Positions 18,717-27,282 of a DNA stretch of 64,000 nt are shown here, in pieces. A program made the translations under genes and the position numbers. The DNA comes from Methylobacter sp. S3L5C. GTDB taxonomy: Bacteria > Pseudomonadota > Gammaproteobacteria > Methylococcales > Methylomonadaceae. Numbering within the stretch: position 1 is the stretch's first letter; every line of letters begins with the position of its first letter. Location: positions 2,852,001 through 2,916,000 of the forward strand of contig NZ_CP076024.1 of the NCBI RefSeq assembly GCF_022788635.1, read 5' to 3'. Below the pieces are notes generated by a model. The model was not told the DNA's origin, did no database searches, and was given only the letters and a program-made list of their open reading frames with translations.

Positions 18717-18737
18717 AACTATTCATATATCCTGTTA

Positions 18738-20144
18738 ATGCGACCTAAAAACGTAGTGGCTCGTGAGAGACTTGATTCAGTCATGCTGCGAAGTGGGCTT
18801 GACTCAGCGATAAGTTTAAGCGATAAATTAGGAGTCAGTGTAGCAACCCTGCACCGAATACTTCATGAACGCGGCGATCAGATTGTGCGACTGGGTTCAA
18901 CCAAGCAAGCGCGTTTTGCACTGCGTCGATTAGTCCGAGGTAAAAGAGCTCCCATCCCTGTCTATCTTATAAATGAACTGGGGCAGGGGCTTAACTGTGG
19001 AAAGTTAGACCTGATTGCCCCGGAAGGCTCGGTATTTCCCCTGCATCATTTAGGCTGGCCAACTGATGCTGAACACGCAAATGGTGTCTGGGATGGCTTG
19101 CCTTATCCGCTCTACGATATGCGTCCTCAAGGTTATCTGGGACGTATTTTTGCACGGCAGGCGGCAGTAGACCTTGATGTGCCAACAGACCCTGAACGGT
19201 GGTCTGATGATCATATTATTGATGTCTTAAGTCGCCGGGGAGCGGACACGCCTGGTAATCTTATTGTCGGTGACGATGCTTATCGCTTATGGCTTCAGAC
19301 GGTAGCATCACCAACACCGGCTATCCTGGAAGGTTTGGAGGCGGAGCAATATCTGGTATTGGCTAGCGAAGCGACAGCACTCATAGGGGGTGGTTCCAGT
19401 GCAGGCGGTGAATTTCCAAAGTTTACGGCGAAGCGAATGTTGGAGGATAGCGACACGCCCCATGTCATTGTTAAGTTTTCTGGCGCTGATAACTCTATAC
19501 CAGTTCGTCGGTGGTCAGATCTTCTGGTTTGTGAGCACCTGGCCCTGCAAGCTCTTCGAACCAAGACGCAATTATTGGCTGCAAAAAGTCGTATTCTCAT
19601 GACCGAGGGTCGAACATTTCTTGAAGTTGAACGCTTCGATCGTTGTGGTGAATTTGGTCGTTTACCCCTCATTTCACTTGCTGTTTTGGATGCCGCCTTT
19701 ATTGGATCTGGTAATGGTGATTGGCCTACACTAATTGAAAAACTGGTTAGTTTATCTATGGTGTCAAAAGCGCTGGTGCAAGACGCCCAGGTTTTATGGT
19801 GGTTTGGTCGATTGATAGGCAATAGCGATATGCACCTTGGTAATCTATCCTTTCAATTAATTAAATGTGAAGGGCAGTCTGTTAGTATGCGCTTATCACC
19901 CGCCTATGATATGTTACCCATGCTCTATGCACCTTTATCTGGCGGTGAAGTTCCCTTGCGGCAATTTACTGCGGCGTTACCGCTTCCCCAGCAAGAGATT
20001 GCTTGGCGGATAGCCTATGATGCCGCGTGCTCTTTCTGGAAGACGGCTAGTCAAGATGAGCGCATTAGCCTGACCTTCCGAGAAATAGTTCTGATGAACC
20101 TGGAACAGCTGGTTCAATTGCAATCAATCAAGCCCCATTATTAA
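18738..20144 (+). CDS. HipA-family kinase with N-terminal helix-turn-helix (YjjJ-like)
   Basis: 468 residues. Residues about 20-50 (SLSDKLGVSVATLHRILHERG) form a helix-turn-helix. The rest is a HipA-type Ser/Thr kinase: Gly-rich ATP loop GGGSSAGGEFPKF at 217-229, candidate ATP-binding Lys in VKFSG (246), catalytic GNSDMHLGN at 361-369 (Asp364) and metal-binding SPAYDMLP (Asp391). This layout matches the E. coli YjjJ group, where toxin kinase and DNA-binding domain are fused and no separate HipB is encoded; none is seen here. HipA proteins phosphorylate translation factors such as aminoacyl-tRNA synthetases; the target here is unknown. A palindromic operator precedes the gene and a tRNA-Leu follows, typical of an island. 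Confidence 0.83.
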   Translation: MRPKNVVARERLDSVMLRSGLDSAISLSDKLGVSVATLHRILHERGDQIVRLGSTKQARFALRRLVRGKRAPIPVYLINELGQGLNCGKLDLIAPEGSVFPLHHLGWPTDAEHANGVWDGLPYPLYDMRPQGYLGRIFARQAAVDLDVPTDPERWSDDHIIDVLSRRGADTPGNLIVGDDAYRLWLQTVASPTPAILEGLEAEQYLVLASEATALIGGGSSAGGEFPKFTAKRMLEDSDTPHVIVKFSGADNSIPVRRWSDLLVCEHLALQALRTKTQLLAAKSRILMTEGRTFLEVERFDRCGEFGRLPLISLAVLDAAFIGSGNGDWPTLIEKLVSLSMVSKALVQDAQVLWWFGRLIGNSDMHLGNLSFQLIKCEGQSVSMRLSPAYDMLPMLYAPLSGGEVPLRQFTAALPLPQQEIAWRIAYDAACSFWKTASQDERISLTFREIVLMNLEQLVQLQSIKPHY

Positions 20145-20731
20145 ACAAGAAATTAATGAGTTTGAAATAAGCATTCACCCAATATATCGAAGCATTAAAA
20201 GTCGTTGTTAATAAATCCTCCGAGATATTGAAGCTAGACTCAAGAGTATTGAAGCATGGGCAGTGCTTGTAAGGTCTGTGGTATTAATTTAGTTGTCGCT
20301 TGGCTTAACAGAAAAGGTACTGGAGTCAGGTCTTCTTTTTCAGATAAGCATTCGTTGACTTGATTAAGAATTGGTACATTTCGCTAAGTCTTGTTGAGCC
20401 AAGGTTGCTGCTCTTTAGCTTGTATGAAAGAATTGATGTCTTTTCGATTGTAGCTAATTCTTTGGCATCCTGAAAACAGGTAGTTTTCAAAGAGATGATA
20501 AATTCAAGGCAACCGAATAATGGCCTTAGCAGGACGGGAATGCGGCGTCTGTAATAAATTAAGTTTGACGGCGTTTAATGAGGTAATAGGGCGAAGGGGT
20601 GAGCATGTTTTCTCTCCTGTTCGACATACTGCGTGTAACAATGTGTGTAGCAGTTTGTGTAACACAGAGAAATTTACTCTCCTCGTTTTGATAAAAACGT
20701 GGTAAATCAAGCAAGAAAGGAACATAAATTT
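20145..20731. other. Gap between hipA-like gene and tRNA-Leu
   Basis: About 590 bases with no intact gene. On the minus strand 20326-20478 reads as a possible fragment of an Hpt domain. No integrase or exact repeat of the tRNA 3' end was seen, although the 3' flank of a tRNA is a common integration site. Confidence 0.45.
20326..20478 (-). pseudogene. Possible Hpt-domain fragment
   Basis: A 50-codon frame without start codon contains SYKLKSSNLGSTRLSEMYQF. This resembles the core helix of histidine phosphotransfer domains (HxLKSSSANLGA...LSxLC), with the phosphorylated His replaced by Tyr. It ends at a TGA at 20326-20328. Short and degenerate; the assignment is weak. Confidence 0.28.
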
Positions 20732-20818
20732 TGGTACCGAGAAGAGGACTTGAACCTCCACGAGCGTGCGCTCACTAGCACCTGAAGCTAGCGTGTCTAC
20801 CAATTCCACCATCCCGGC
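20732..20818 (-). tRNA. tRNA-Leu (anticodon CAG)
   Basis: 87 bases read leftward, beginning GCCGGGATGGTGGAATTGGT. The anticodon stem CTAGC/GCTAG encloses the loop TTCAGGT, giving anticodon CAG. A long variable arm (GAGCGCACGCTC) is typical of leucine tRNAs. The T-loop GTTCAAGTC is present, and the CCA end is encoded (complement of 20732-20734). Confidence 0.93.
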
Positions 20819-21041
20819 AAAGAGTTGCTGTAAAAGCAAAGTGAAGGCGCACTATACTCACACCCCCTGTTTTTGTCAATTAAATCTATAGTCAAGCTTA
20901 GGTGAAATTGCTGCGTTTGTTAGGCTTTATAACATAAGTTCAAAAGGATTTTCTATTTTTCAATTCTAATCGTTAAGCTAAGCATGTATCATATAAAGAT
21001 ATTACTTAATTGTGTCAATCATCTTGTATCTTATTATTTAA

Positions 21042-23333
21042 ATGTCATCGAAGTCTAAAAAAGACGTTGATTTTAATTCAACAAAAGATCCATACGCTCA
21101 GCGCGAAGCTGAAAAGTATGAAAACCCCATTCCTAGCCGTGAGTTAATACTTTCAGCTTTAGAGCATGCGGGAAAACCGTTGTCGCGCGTTGATATCGCG
21201 AAGGCATTTTCTCTTGAAAATGAAGATGACCTCGAAGCTCTCCGCCGACGTTTGAGGGCAATGGAACGCGATGGCCAATTATTATTTAATCGGGGACAGC
21301 AATACTGTCTGGTTAATAATAAGGATTTAATTGTTGGCCGCATTATTGGTCATCCGGATGGCTTTGGTTTTGTTCGGCCGGATGATGGTTCCGACGATTT
21401 GTACTTGTCACCCCGCGAAATGAATCCCTTGCTGCATAATGATCGAGCTATGGTACGTATAGCCGGGATTGACAAGAAAGGCCGTCGTGAGGGCGCAATT
21501 GTTGAAATTCTGGAAAGAAATACTCACCAGATAGTCGGACGTCTTTATAAAGAAGACGGCTTTACCTACGTTGTGCCTGATAATAAAAATATAGCGCAAA
21601 CGCTTTTAGTGCAGAAAGGTGGCGCTGGTAAAGCCAAGCAAGGACAAATTGTTATTGCTGAAATTACCGATCAACCGACTAAATTACGCCAGCCTATTGG
21701 CCGGGTTATTGAAGTATTAGGTGATCATCTTGCGCCCGGTCTGGAAATAGAAATGGCGATTCGGTCTCACCAATTGCCTAATATCTGGCCAGATGAACTG
21801 TTGGAAGAAATCAAGTCGCTGAGTGCGGAAGTCCCTGAATCTGCCAAGGAAGGTCGCGTTGATTTGCGAAATACGGCATTGGTTACCATTGATGGTGAAG
21901 ATGCACGGGATTTTGATGATGCCGTGTATTGCAAAAGAACGCCAAAAGGCTGGAAATTACTGGTAGCGATTGCCGATGTTTCGCATTATGTGCAGGTCAA
22001 TAGCGAATTGGACAAAGAGGCTAAAAATCGAAGCACTTCAGTCTATTTTCCTGAGCAAGTCATTCCCATGCTGCCGGAAATATTATCCAACGGCTTGTGT
22101 TCACTAAATCCTGATGTTGATCGCTTGTGTATGGTTTGCGAGTTAGGCATAGATGAACAGGGTAAAGTTGTACGGTCACGTTTTTATGATGCGGTCATGC
22201 GTTCTCATGCACGCTTGACTTACAACGAAGTTGCAAAAATACTGGTTGATGGCGATAAGGTTCTGGCTGAAAAATATAAGCCAATAATGCCGCATTTACG
22301 TGAGTTATACGCACTTTATAAAGTCATGCGCGTGAGTCGTGAAGAGCGAGGGGCAATGGATTTTGATACCCAGGAAACCCGAATTGTTTTTGGTGAAGAG
22401 CGGAAAATCGAAAAGATAGTGCCGGTAGTGCGTAACGATGCGCACAAGCTGATTGAAGAATTTATGATTACCGCCAACAGTGCGGCAGCGAAGTATTTGA
22501 ATGCCAAAAAAATACCCAAGCTGTTACGGATACATGATGGTCCAAGCGCGGATAAATTACTGAATCTGAAAACCTTTTTGGGTGAGTTGGGCTTAAAATT
22601 TGGTGGCGGCGTTAATCCGACACCGCTGGATTATATGCACCTGGTGGAATCGGTTAAGAACCGACCAGATGCGCATTTAATTCAGACTGTTTTATTGCGA
22701 TCCATGTCGCAAGCGGTTTACAGCCCTGATTTAAAAGGTCATTTTGGCTTGGCGTTGGAGGCTTATGCGCATTTTACCTCGCCTATTCGACGTTATCCTG
22801 ATTTGTTGGTACATCGCGCCATTCGCCATTGTTTACTCGGTAAAAAAATAGAAACATTTGTTTATGGCGTTCCTGACATGATTTTGTTGGGTGAGCATTG
22901 TTCGGCCAATGAGAGACGCGCTGATGATGCGACTCGCGATGTAGTCAGTTGGCTTAAATGTGAATATATGTTGGATAAAATCGGTGAAGAATTTCCCGGT
23001 ATTATTTCCGCAGTAACTTCATTTGGCTTTTTTGTTGAGCTTGCCGATATTTATGTAGAAGGCTTGGTGCATATCAGTAATTTGGGGCAGGATTATTATC
23101 ATTTTGATCCGACAAGTCACCAGTTAAAAGGTGAGCGCACCAATATTAATTTCCGTTTGGGTGATAGCGTCTTAATCAAGGTGGCTCGTGTTGATCTTGA
23201 TGAAAAGAAAATGGATTTTGAATTGGTGCAAAAAGACGGTTCTGCAAAAAAAGCCGGTGCTGTAAAAAAAGCAGAAGGTACGGATAAGCCTAAAAAAAGA
23301 CGCAGGAAAAGGAAACCTTCACCTAAAGTTTAG
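21042..23333 (+). CDS. rnr: Ribonuclease R
   Basis: 763 residues, a processive 3'-to-5' exoribonuclease of the RNase II/R family that degrades structured RNA. In order: N-terminal winged helix (about 25-90), two cold-shock OB folds (about 90-240), the RNB catalytic domain with the metal-binding Asp cluster DGEDARDFDDAVYC near 284-297, an S1 domain (about 655-735, beginning EEFPGIISAVTSFGFFVEL), and a Lys/Arg-rich tail, the last feature distinguishing RNase R from RNase II. It starts at the first ATG. rlmB follows after 117 bases, as in E. coli. Confidence 0.96.
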   Translation: MSSKSKKDVDFNSTKDPYAQREAEKYENPIPSRELILSALEHAGKPLSRVDIAKAFSLENEDDLEALRRRLRAMERDGQLLFNRGQQYCLVNNKDLIVGRIIGHPDGFGFVRPDDGSDDLYLSPREMNPLLHNDRAMVRIAGIDKKGRREGAIVEILERNTHQIVGRLYKEDGFTYVVPDNKNIAQTLLVQKGGAGKAKQGQIVIAEITDQPTKLRQPIGRVIEVLGDHLAPGLEIEMAIRSHQLPNIWPDELLEEIKSLSAEVPESAKEGRVDLRNTALVTIDGEDARDFDDAVYCKRTPKGWKLLVAIADVSHYVQVNSELDKEAKNRSTSVYFPEQVIPMLPEILSNGLCSLNPDVDRLCMVCELGIDEQGKVVRSRFYDAVMRSHARLTYNEVAKILVDGDKVLAEKYKPIMPHLRELYALYKVMRVSREERGAMDFDTQETRIVFGEERKIEKIVPVVRNDAHKLIEEFMITANSAAAKYLNAKKIPKLLRIHDGPSADKLLNLKTFLGELGLKFGGGVNPTPLDYMHLVESVKNRPDAHLIQTVLLRSMSQAVYSPDLKGHFGLALEAYAHFTSPIRRYPDLLVHRAIRHCLLGKKIETFVYGVPDMILLGEHCSANERRADDATRDVVSWLKCEYMLDKIGEEFPGIISAVTSFGFFVELADIYVEGLVHISNLGQDYYHFDPTSHQLKGERTNINFRLGDSVLIKVARVDLDEKKMDFELVQKDGSAKKAGAVKKAEGTDKPKKRRRKRKPSPKV

Positions 23334-23450
23334 TCGATTTTTAGCCTGCACTTACCAATTTTATGATGGGGAATTGCAGGCTCTTAAAGCTTCCGATGTA
23401 AAATATCAAGTTTCCTATTCAAAACGATAGTTCCTCACACTTCATAATAA

Positions 23451-24206
23451 ATGAAATCAAGCAAATTATTTGGTCTACATTCCGTACAAGCAGCACTGGA
23501 TTATTCTCCTAAAAAAATTCATAAGGCATGGGTTGATAGCAGTCGACAAGATAAACGCCTGACTCAGGCTGTTGAAGACTTGTTAGCCTTAGGCATAGAG
23601 CCTGAAAAAGTCGATAGAAAAAAGCTTGATCGTTTGGCTGATGGTAGTAATCATCAAGGCATTGTGATTGAAGTTGAAATGCCGGGTGAGCTGTCAGAAA
23701 GCGAGTTAAAAACGGCAGTCGAAAACCTGTTAGAAACACAAACCGCTTTGTTTTTGGTGCTTGATAATGTTCAGGATCCACATAATTTCGGTGCGTGCCT
23801 TAGAACGGCTGATGCGACCAGTGTACAAGGCGTTATTATTACCAAAGATAATGCAACGGGCATCACGCCTACGGTTTGTAAAGTTGCCAGTGGCGCTGCA
23901 GAAACGGTACCGGTTTATCAGGTGACTAATTTGGCTCGAACTCTCCGCTGGTTGAAAGGCGAAGGTTTATGGATTATGGGTGCAGCGGGTGGAACGGCGC
24001 AGACTGTTTATAACGCCGATTTTACCGTGCCGATGGCTTTGGTTATAGGGGCTGAAGGTAAAGGGTTAAGACGGTTGACTAAAGAGCAATGTGACGTTTT
24101 GGTATCGCTGCCTATGCTGGGTCAGGTAGAAAGCCTTAATTTGTCAGTTGCTACAGGGGTATTGCTCTATGAAGCGGTACGTCAGAGATCACTTGCCGCT
24201 AAATAA
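23451..24206 (+). CDS. rlmB: 23S rRNA (guanosine-2251-2'-O)-methyltransferase
   Basis: 251 residues of the SpoU/TrmH family. An N-terminal substrate-binding domain (to about 75) precedes the trefoil-knot methyltransferase domain. The three SpoU motifs are visible: NVQDPHNFGACLRTADA, GAEGKGLRRL and LNLSVATGVLLYE. The protein methylates the ribose of G2251 in the P-loop of 23S rRNA using S-adenosylmethionine. Its stop codon overlaps the start of ccmA by one base (TAATG), so rlmB and ccmA are probably cotranscribed. Confidence 0.94.
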   Translation: MKSSKLFGLHSVQAALDYSPKKIHKAWVDSSRQDKRLTQAVEDLLALGIEPEKVDRKKLDRLADGSNHQGIVIEVEMPGELSESELKTAVENLLETQTALFLVLDNVQDPHNFGACLRTADATSVQGVIITKDNATGITPTVCKVASGAAETVPVYQVTNLARTLRWLKGEGLWIMGAAGGTAQTVYNADFTVPMALVIGAEGKGLRRLTKEQCDVLVSLPMLGQVESLNLSVATGVLLYEAVRQRSLAAK

Positions 24207-24829
24207 TGGGCATAAAACCGGCTTACCTGCTTAAAGGTACTGACTTAAGTTGTATTCGGGATAATCGTGTCTTGTTTGAAGGACTGGCATTTGAGCTGGT
24301 TTCCGGCCAGGTCTTGTTGCTGGAAGGCAAGAATGGTAGCGGTAAAACCTCGTTATTGCGTATTTTATGTGGTTTTAGGGAACCTGATGCCGGTCAGGTA
24401 TTTTGGTGCGGTGACACCATTAGTGATAGTCAGTACTACGTTGATATGGCTTATGTTGGTCATTTGGACGGCGTTAAAAAAGAATTGACGGTGCTGGAAA
24501 ATTTAAAAGTATCGTTGGCATTAGGCCGTCCCGGACAATATTCGATTGAGCAGGCACTGACTAATGTCCATTTGGCAGGCTACGATGATGTCTTGGTTCA
24601 AGCATTGTCTGCGGGTCAGAAAAGGCGCTTATCATTGGCCCGGCTGTTGATTACCAAGAATGTTGTGTGGATACTTGATGAGCCGTTTACGTCGCTGGAC
24701 AAACAAGGCATTGTCCTGATTGAAAGCTTAATGTCTGCGCATTGTGCCAGTGGCGGCATGATTGTTTTAACATCACATCACGACATCGAATTACACGATG
24801 TTGATGTACAACGAATTAATTTATCCTGA
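24206..24829 (+). CDS. ccmA: Cytochrome c biogenesis ATP-binding protein CcmA
   Basis: 207 residues, the ATPase of the CcmABCD complex that releases haem-loaded CcmE. Walker A is EGKNGSGKTS (about residues 38-47), the ABC signature LSAGQKRRLSLARL, Walker B VVWILDEP, and the switch His lies in LTSHHD. Length is normal for the family. It is joined to rlmB upstream (one-base overlap) and to ccmB downstream (TGATG overlap). Confidence 0.95.
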   Translation: MGIKPAYLLKGTDLSCIRDNRVLFEGLAFELVSGQVLLLEGKNGSGKTSLLRILCGFREPDAGQVFWCGDTISDSQYYVDMAYVGHLDGVKKELTVLENLKVSLALGRPGQYSIEQALTNVHLAGYDDVLVQALSAGQKRRLSLARLLITKNVVWILDEPFTSLDKQGIVLIESLMSAHCASGGMIVLTSHHDIELHDVDVQRINLS

Positions 24830-25503
24830 TGTCTTTATCCCGTGCATTTTTTGCCATTATTCGGCGCGATTTGGTGTTGGCTTTGCGCCGCCGCTCGGAA
24901 ATTGCCAATCCCCTGTTCTTTTTTATTTTGGTTATTACCTTGTTTCCTTTAGGTATTGGTGCCCAACCGCATTTGTTGCAAGCTATTGCACCAGGCATTA
25001 TTTGGGTTTCCGCATTGTTGGCGGCAATGTTATCGTTGGATGGTTTGTTTCGCTCGGATTTTGATGATGGTTCGTTGGAGCAAATTTTATTAAGTCCTTA
25101 TCCGGCATCTATTTTGGTATTGGGCAAGATTATTGCGCACTGGTTGGTGACAGGATTGCCGTTGTTGATAGTGGCACCATTATTGGCAATTTTTTTAGGC
25201 ATGCCGACGCATTCGCTAGGTATTTTATTATTAACCTTACTGCTGGGAACGCCGGTGTTAAGTTTAATTGGCGCGATTGGTGTTGCTTTAACTGTAGGTT
25301 TGCGCCGGGGCGGCATGATTTTATCTTTACTGGTTTTACCTTTGTATGTTCCGGTATTGATTTTTGCCAGTAATGCCGTAGAAATAGCGGGTAGTGGTCT
25401 ACCGGTCGATGCCCAGATCAATATTTTAATTTCAATTTTATTGATGGCTTTGGTGCTGGCACCCTGGCCAACAGCCGCTGCATTAAAGATGAGTATTAAT
25501 TGA
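24829..25503 (+). CDS. ccmB: Haem exporter membrane protein CcmB
   Basis: 224 residues with about six membrane segments, the membrane partner of CcmA. The N-terminus FFAIIRRDLVLALRRRSE and the cluster DGLFRSDFDDGSLEQILLSP are typical of CcmB. Its start overlaps the ccmA stop (TGATG). A 414-base gap separates it from ccmC, whereas ccmB and ccmC are adjacent in most ccm operons. Confidence 0.94.
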   Translation: MSLSRAFFAIIRRDLVLALRRRSEIANPLFFFILVITLFPLGIGAQPHLLQAIAPGIIWVSALLAAMLSLDGLFRSDFDDGSLEQILLSPYPASILVLGKIIAHWLVTGLPLLIVAPLLAIFLGMPTHSLGILLLTLLLGTPVLSLIGAIGVALTVGLRRGGMILSLLVLPLYVPVLIFASNAVEIAGSGLPVDAQINILISILLMALVLAPWPTAAALKMSIN

Positions 25504-25917
25504 TTAACAGATACATTACATCTTTTTTAAAGATATAAAAATCTAATAATATCGTTATATTGCACATGATGATTGTTTTATGATGTCCATAGAAATTACA
25601 TGTTTTGACTTGATAAAATATATTTCAAGCGCTCATAAATGCTGAAACCTGATTTACAGTTGGCTTTATTGGTTCATTAAAAATCAGCAAGGTTAACTGT
25701 GCAGTAAGCTAATCCTTGTCGTAATTTAATATAAATTACATAACATCAAGTATTAAGTACCGCTATCCCGTAAAATAACGGCTTACCTTATTAACCTGGA
25801 GCAATAGACTATCAGTCCGGCTATCCAACTGTTTTTTGTTAACTTGGAGCCGTATAGTCAACTGGTACGAATGGATTTGTTCCTCCCAATAGTGAATTTA
25901 CCTTTAATAAAATTCTT
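25504..25917. other. 414-base gap inside the ccm locus
   Basis: No gene is visible. An imperfect direct repeat is present: TTAACCTGGAGC at 25791-25802 and TTAACTTGGAGC at 25839-25850. The gap may carry a second promoter that drives ccmC to hemN separately from rnr-rlmB-ccmAB. Confidence 0.5.
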
Positions 25918-26682
25918 ATGTTTTTAGTACCAAATTTCGTAGGTCGATTTTTTCATCGCATGGCATCACCCCCGCATTTTTACGCGTTTACCGAGCGCTT
26001 AATGCCGTGGTTAGTGGTTATTTTTGTACTGTTAACAGCCGCAGGGCTTTATGGCGGCTTATATTTGGCACCTGCTGATTATCAGCAAGGTGATAGTTAT
26101 CGCATTATTTATATTCATGTTCCCAGTGCCTGGATGTCATTATTTATTTATATTGTCATGGCAGTTTCTGGTGCAATTGGCCTGATTTGGCGGATTAAAC
26201 TGGCTGAAATCGTGACCATCAGTAGTGCGTCTATCGGTGCCAGTTTTACCTTTATCGCTTTGGTTACCGGTTCGCTGTGGGGAAAACCCATGTGGGGAAC
26301 CTGGTGGGTTTGGGATGCCCGTTTAACGTCTGAACTGATTTTGTTGTTTTTATATCTGGGTGTAATAGGTCTTTATGAGGCGATAGACGATAAACGGGTG
26401 GCGTCCAAAGCGGTGGCTATATTGGCTCTGGTCGGTGTGGTTAACATCCCGGTTATTCATTATTCGGTTGAGTGGTGGAATACCCTGCATCAGGGGCCTA
26501 CGGTAACCAAAATGGACAAGCCCTCCATTCATGTGACTATGCTGATACCATTGTTATTAATGGCGTTATCTTTTAACGTTTATTATGTGATTGCCTTAAT
26601 ACAGCGGATGCGTGTTGAACTGCTTCAGCGGGAACGCAATTCACAGTGGGTTAAAACAATGGTCTTGGAGAAAAAACGATGA
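25918..26682 (+). CDS. ccmC: Haem lyase/transporter CcmC
   Basis: 254 residues with six predicted membrane segments. It delivers haem to CcmE at the periplasmic face. The tryptophan-rich WWD motif is present as GTWWVWDARLTSELILL, and conserved His residues flank it (HVPSAWMS before, VIHYSVEWWNTLHQ after). Its TGA overlaps the ATG of ccmD (ATGA at 26679-26682). Confidence 0.95.
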   Translation: MFLVPNFVGRFFHRMASPPHFYAFTERLMPWLVVIFVLLTAAGLYGGLYLAPADYQQGDSYRIIYIHVPSAWMSLFIYIVMAVSGAIGLIWRIKLAEIVTISSASIGASFTFIALVTGSLWGKPMWGTWWVWDARLTSELILLFLYLGVIGLYEAIDDKRVASKAVAILALVGVVNIPVIHYSVEWWNTLHQGPTVTKMDKPSIHVTMLIPLLLMALSFNVYYVIALIQRMRVELLQRERNSQWVKTMVLEKKR

Positions 26683-26831
26683 CTATACAAGAATTTTTTG
26701 CCATGGGCGGTTATGCTTTATATGTCTGGACCTCTTATGGTCTGACTTTAATTGTCCTATTGGCCAACATTATTATTCCTGTGGTACAACGTAAACAGTT
26801 TTTTCGTCAAAGCCTAAAGCAAAAGCGGTAA
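26679..26831 (+). CDS. ccmD: Haem exporter small subunit CcmD
   Basis: 50 residues (MTIQEFFAMGGYALYVWTSY...). One membrane segment (LTLIVLLANIIIPVV) is followed by a basic tail, exactly the CcmD pattern. It is a small subunit of CcmABC needed for release of holo-CcmE. The start overlaps the ccmC stop by ATGA, and ccmE begins 6 bases after its stop. Confidence 0.92.
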   Translation: MTIQEFFAMGGYALYVWTSYGLTLIVLLANIIIPVVQRKQFFRQSLKQKR

Positions 26832-26837
26832 GAAATT

Positions 26838-27281
26838 ATGAAGCCAGCCAGAAAACAGCGTTTAATTCTTATAGCCTTGATGGTGATCGGGGCGAGTATA
26901 GCAACGGCATTTGCCTTGAAATCTTTTAATGAAAATTTGATGTACTTTTTTTCGACAACCGATGTCATCGAAGGAAAGGCACCCAAAGACACCTTGTTTC
27001 GCTTGGGCGGTATGGTTATTAAAGGCAGCGTTGAAAGGCCCAATGACGGGTTGATGGTGCGTTTTAAGTTAACTGATTTCAGTAAAGAAGTGACGGTTGA
27101 ATACACGGGTATTTTGCCGGATTTATTCAGGGAGGGGCAGGGTATCGTTGCCCATGGCAAGCTAAATGCTCAGGGTGTTTTTGTTGCCGAGGAAGTGTTG
27201 GCCAAACATGATGAAAATTATATGCCACCGGAAGTGAAAGACAGTTTAAAAAACCAGCCAACAGCAGGGAAAGGTCAATAG
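26838..27281 (+). CDS. ccmE: Haem chaperone CcmE
   Basis: 147 residues with an N-terminal membrane anchor (about 9-26) and a periplasmic OB-fold. The covalent haem-binding His124 lies in the conserved motif KHDENYMPPE. CcmE accepts haem from CcmC and passes it to the CcmF/H lyase. ccmF starts one base after its stop. Confidence 0.95.
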   Translation: MKPARKQRLILIALMVIGASIATAFALKSFNENLMYFFSTTDVIEGKAPKDTLFRLGGMVIKGSVERPNDGLMVRFKLTDFSKEVTVEYTGILPDLFREGQGIVAHGKLNAQGVFVAEEVLAKHDENYMPPEVKDSLKNQPTAGKGQ

Positions 27282-27282
27282 C

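Larger units (their letters stand above)
17902..18737. other. Non-coding stretch upstream of the kinase and HipA genes
   Basis: 836 AT-rich bases between divergent genes. It should hold the promoter of the multi-PAS kinase at its left end and that of the hipA-like gene at its right end. It also contains a solo IS3 end (18489-18521) and a palindromic operator candidate (18701-18716). No protein-coding frame is supportable. Confidence 0.55.

Noticed and set aside
20145-20731. Prophage or integrative element attached to tRNA-Leu
   Set aside because: No integrase, no second copy of the tRNA 3' end and no phage genes in the window.
20504-20839. 111-codon frame across the tRNA-Leu
   Set aside because: It overlaps the whole tRNA on the same strand and is explained by it.
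25504-25917. Riboswitch or structured leader before ccmC
   Set aside because: No known conserved aptamer core could be recognised; only a weak direct repeat was seen.
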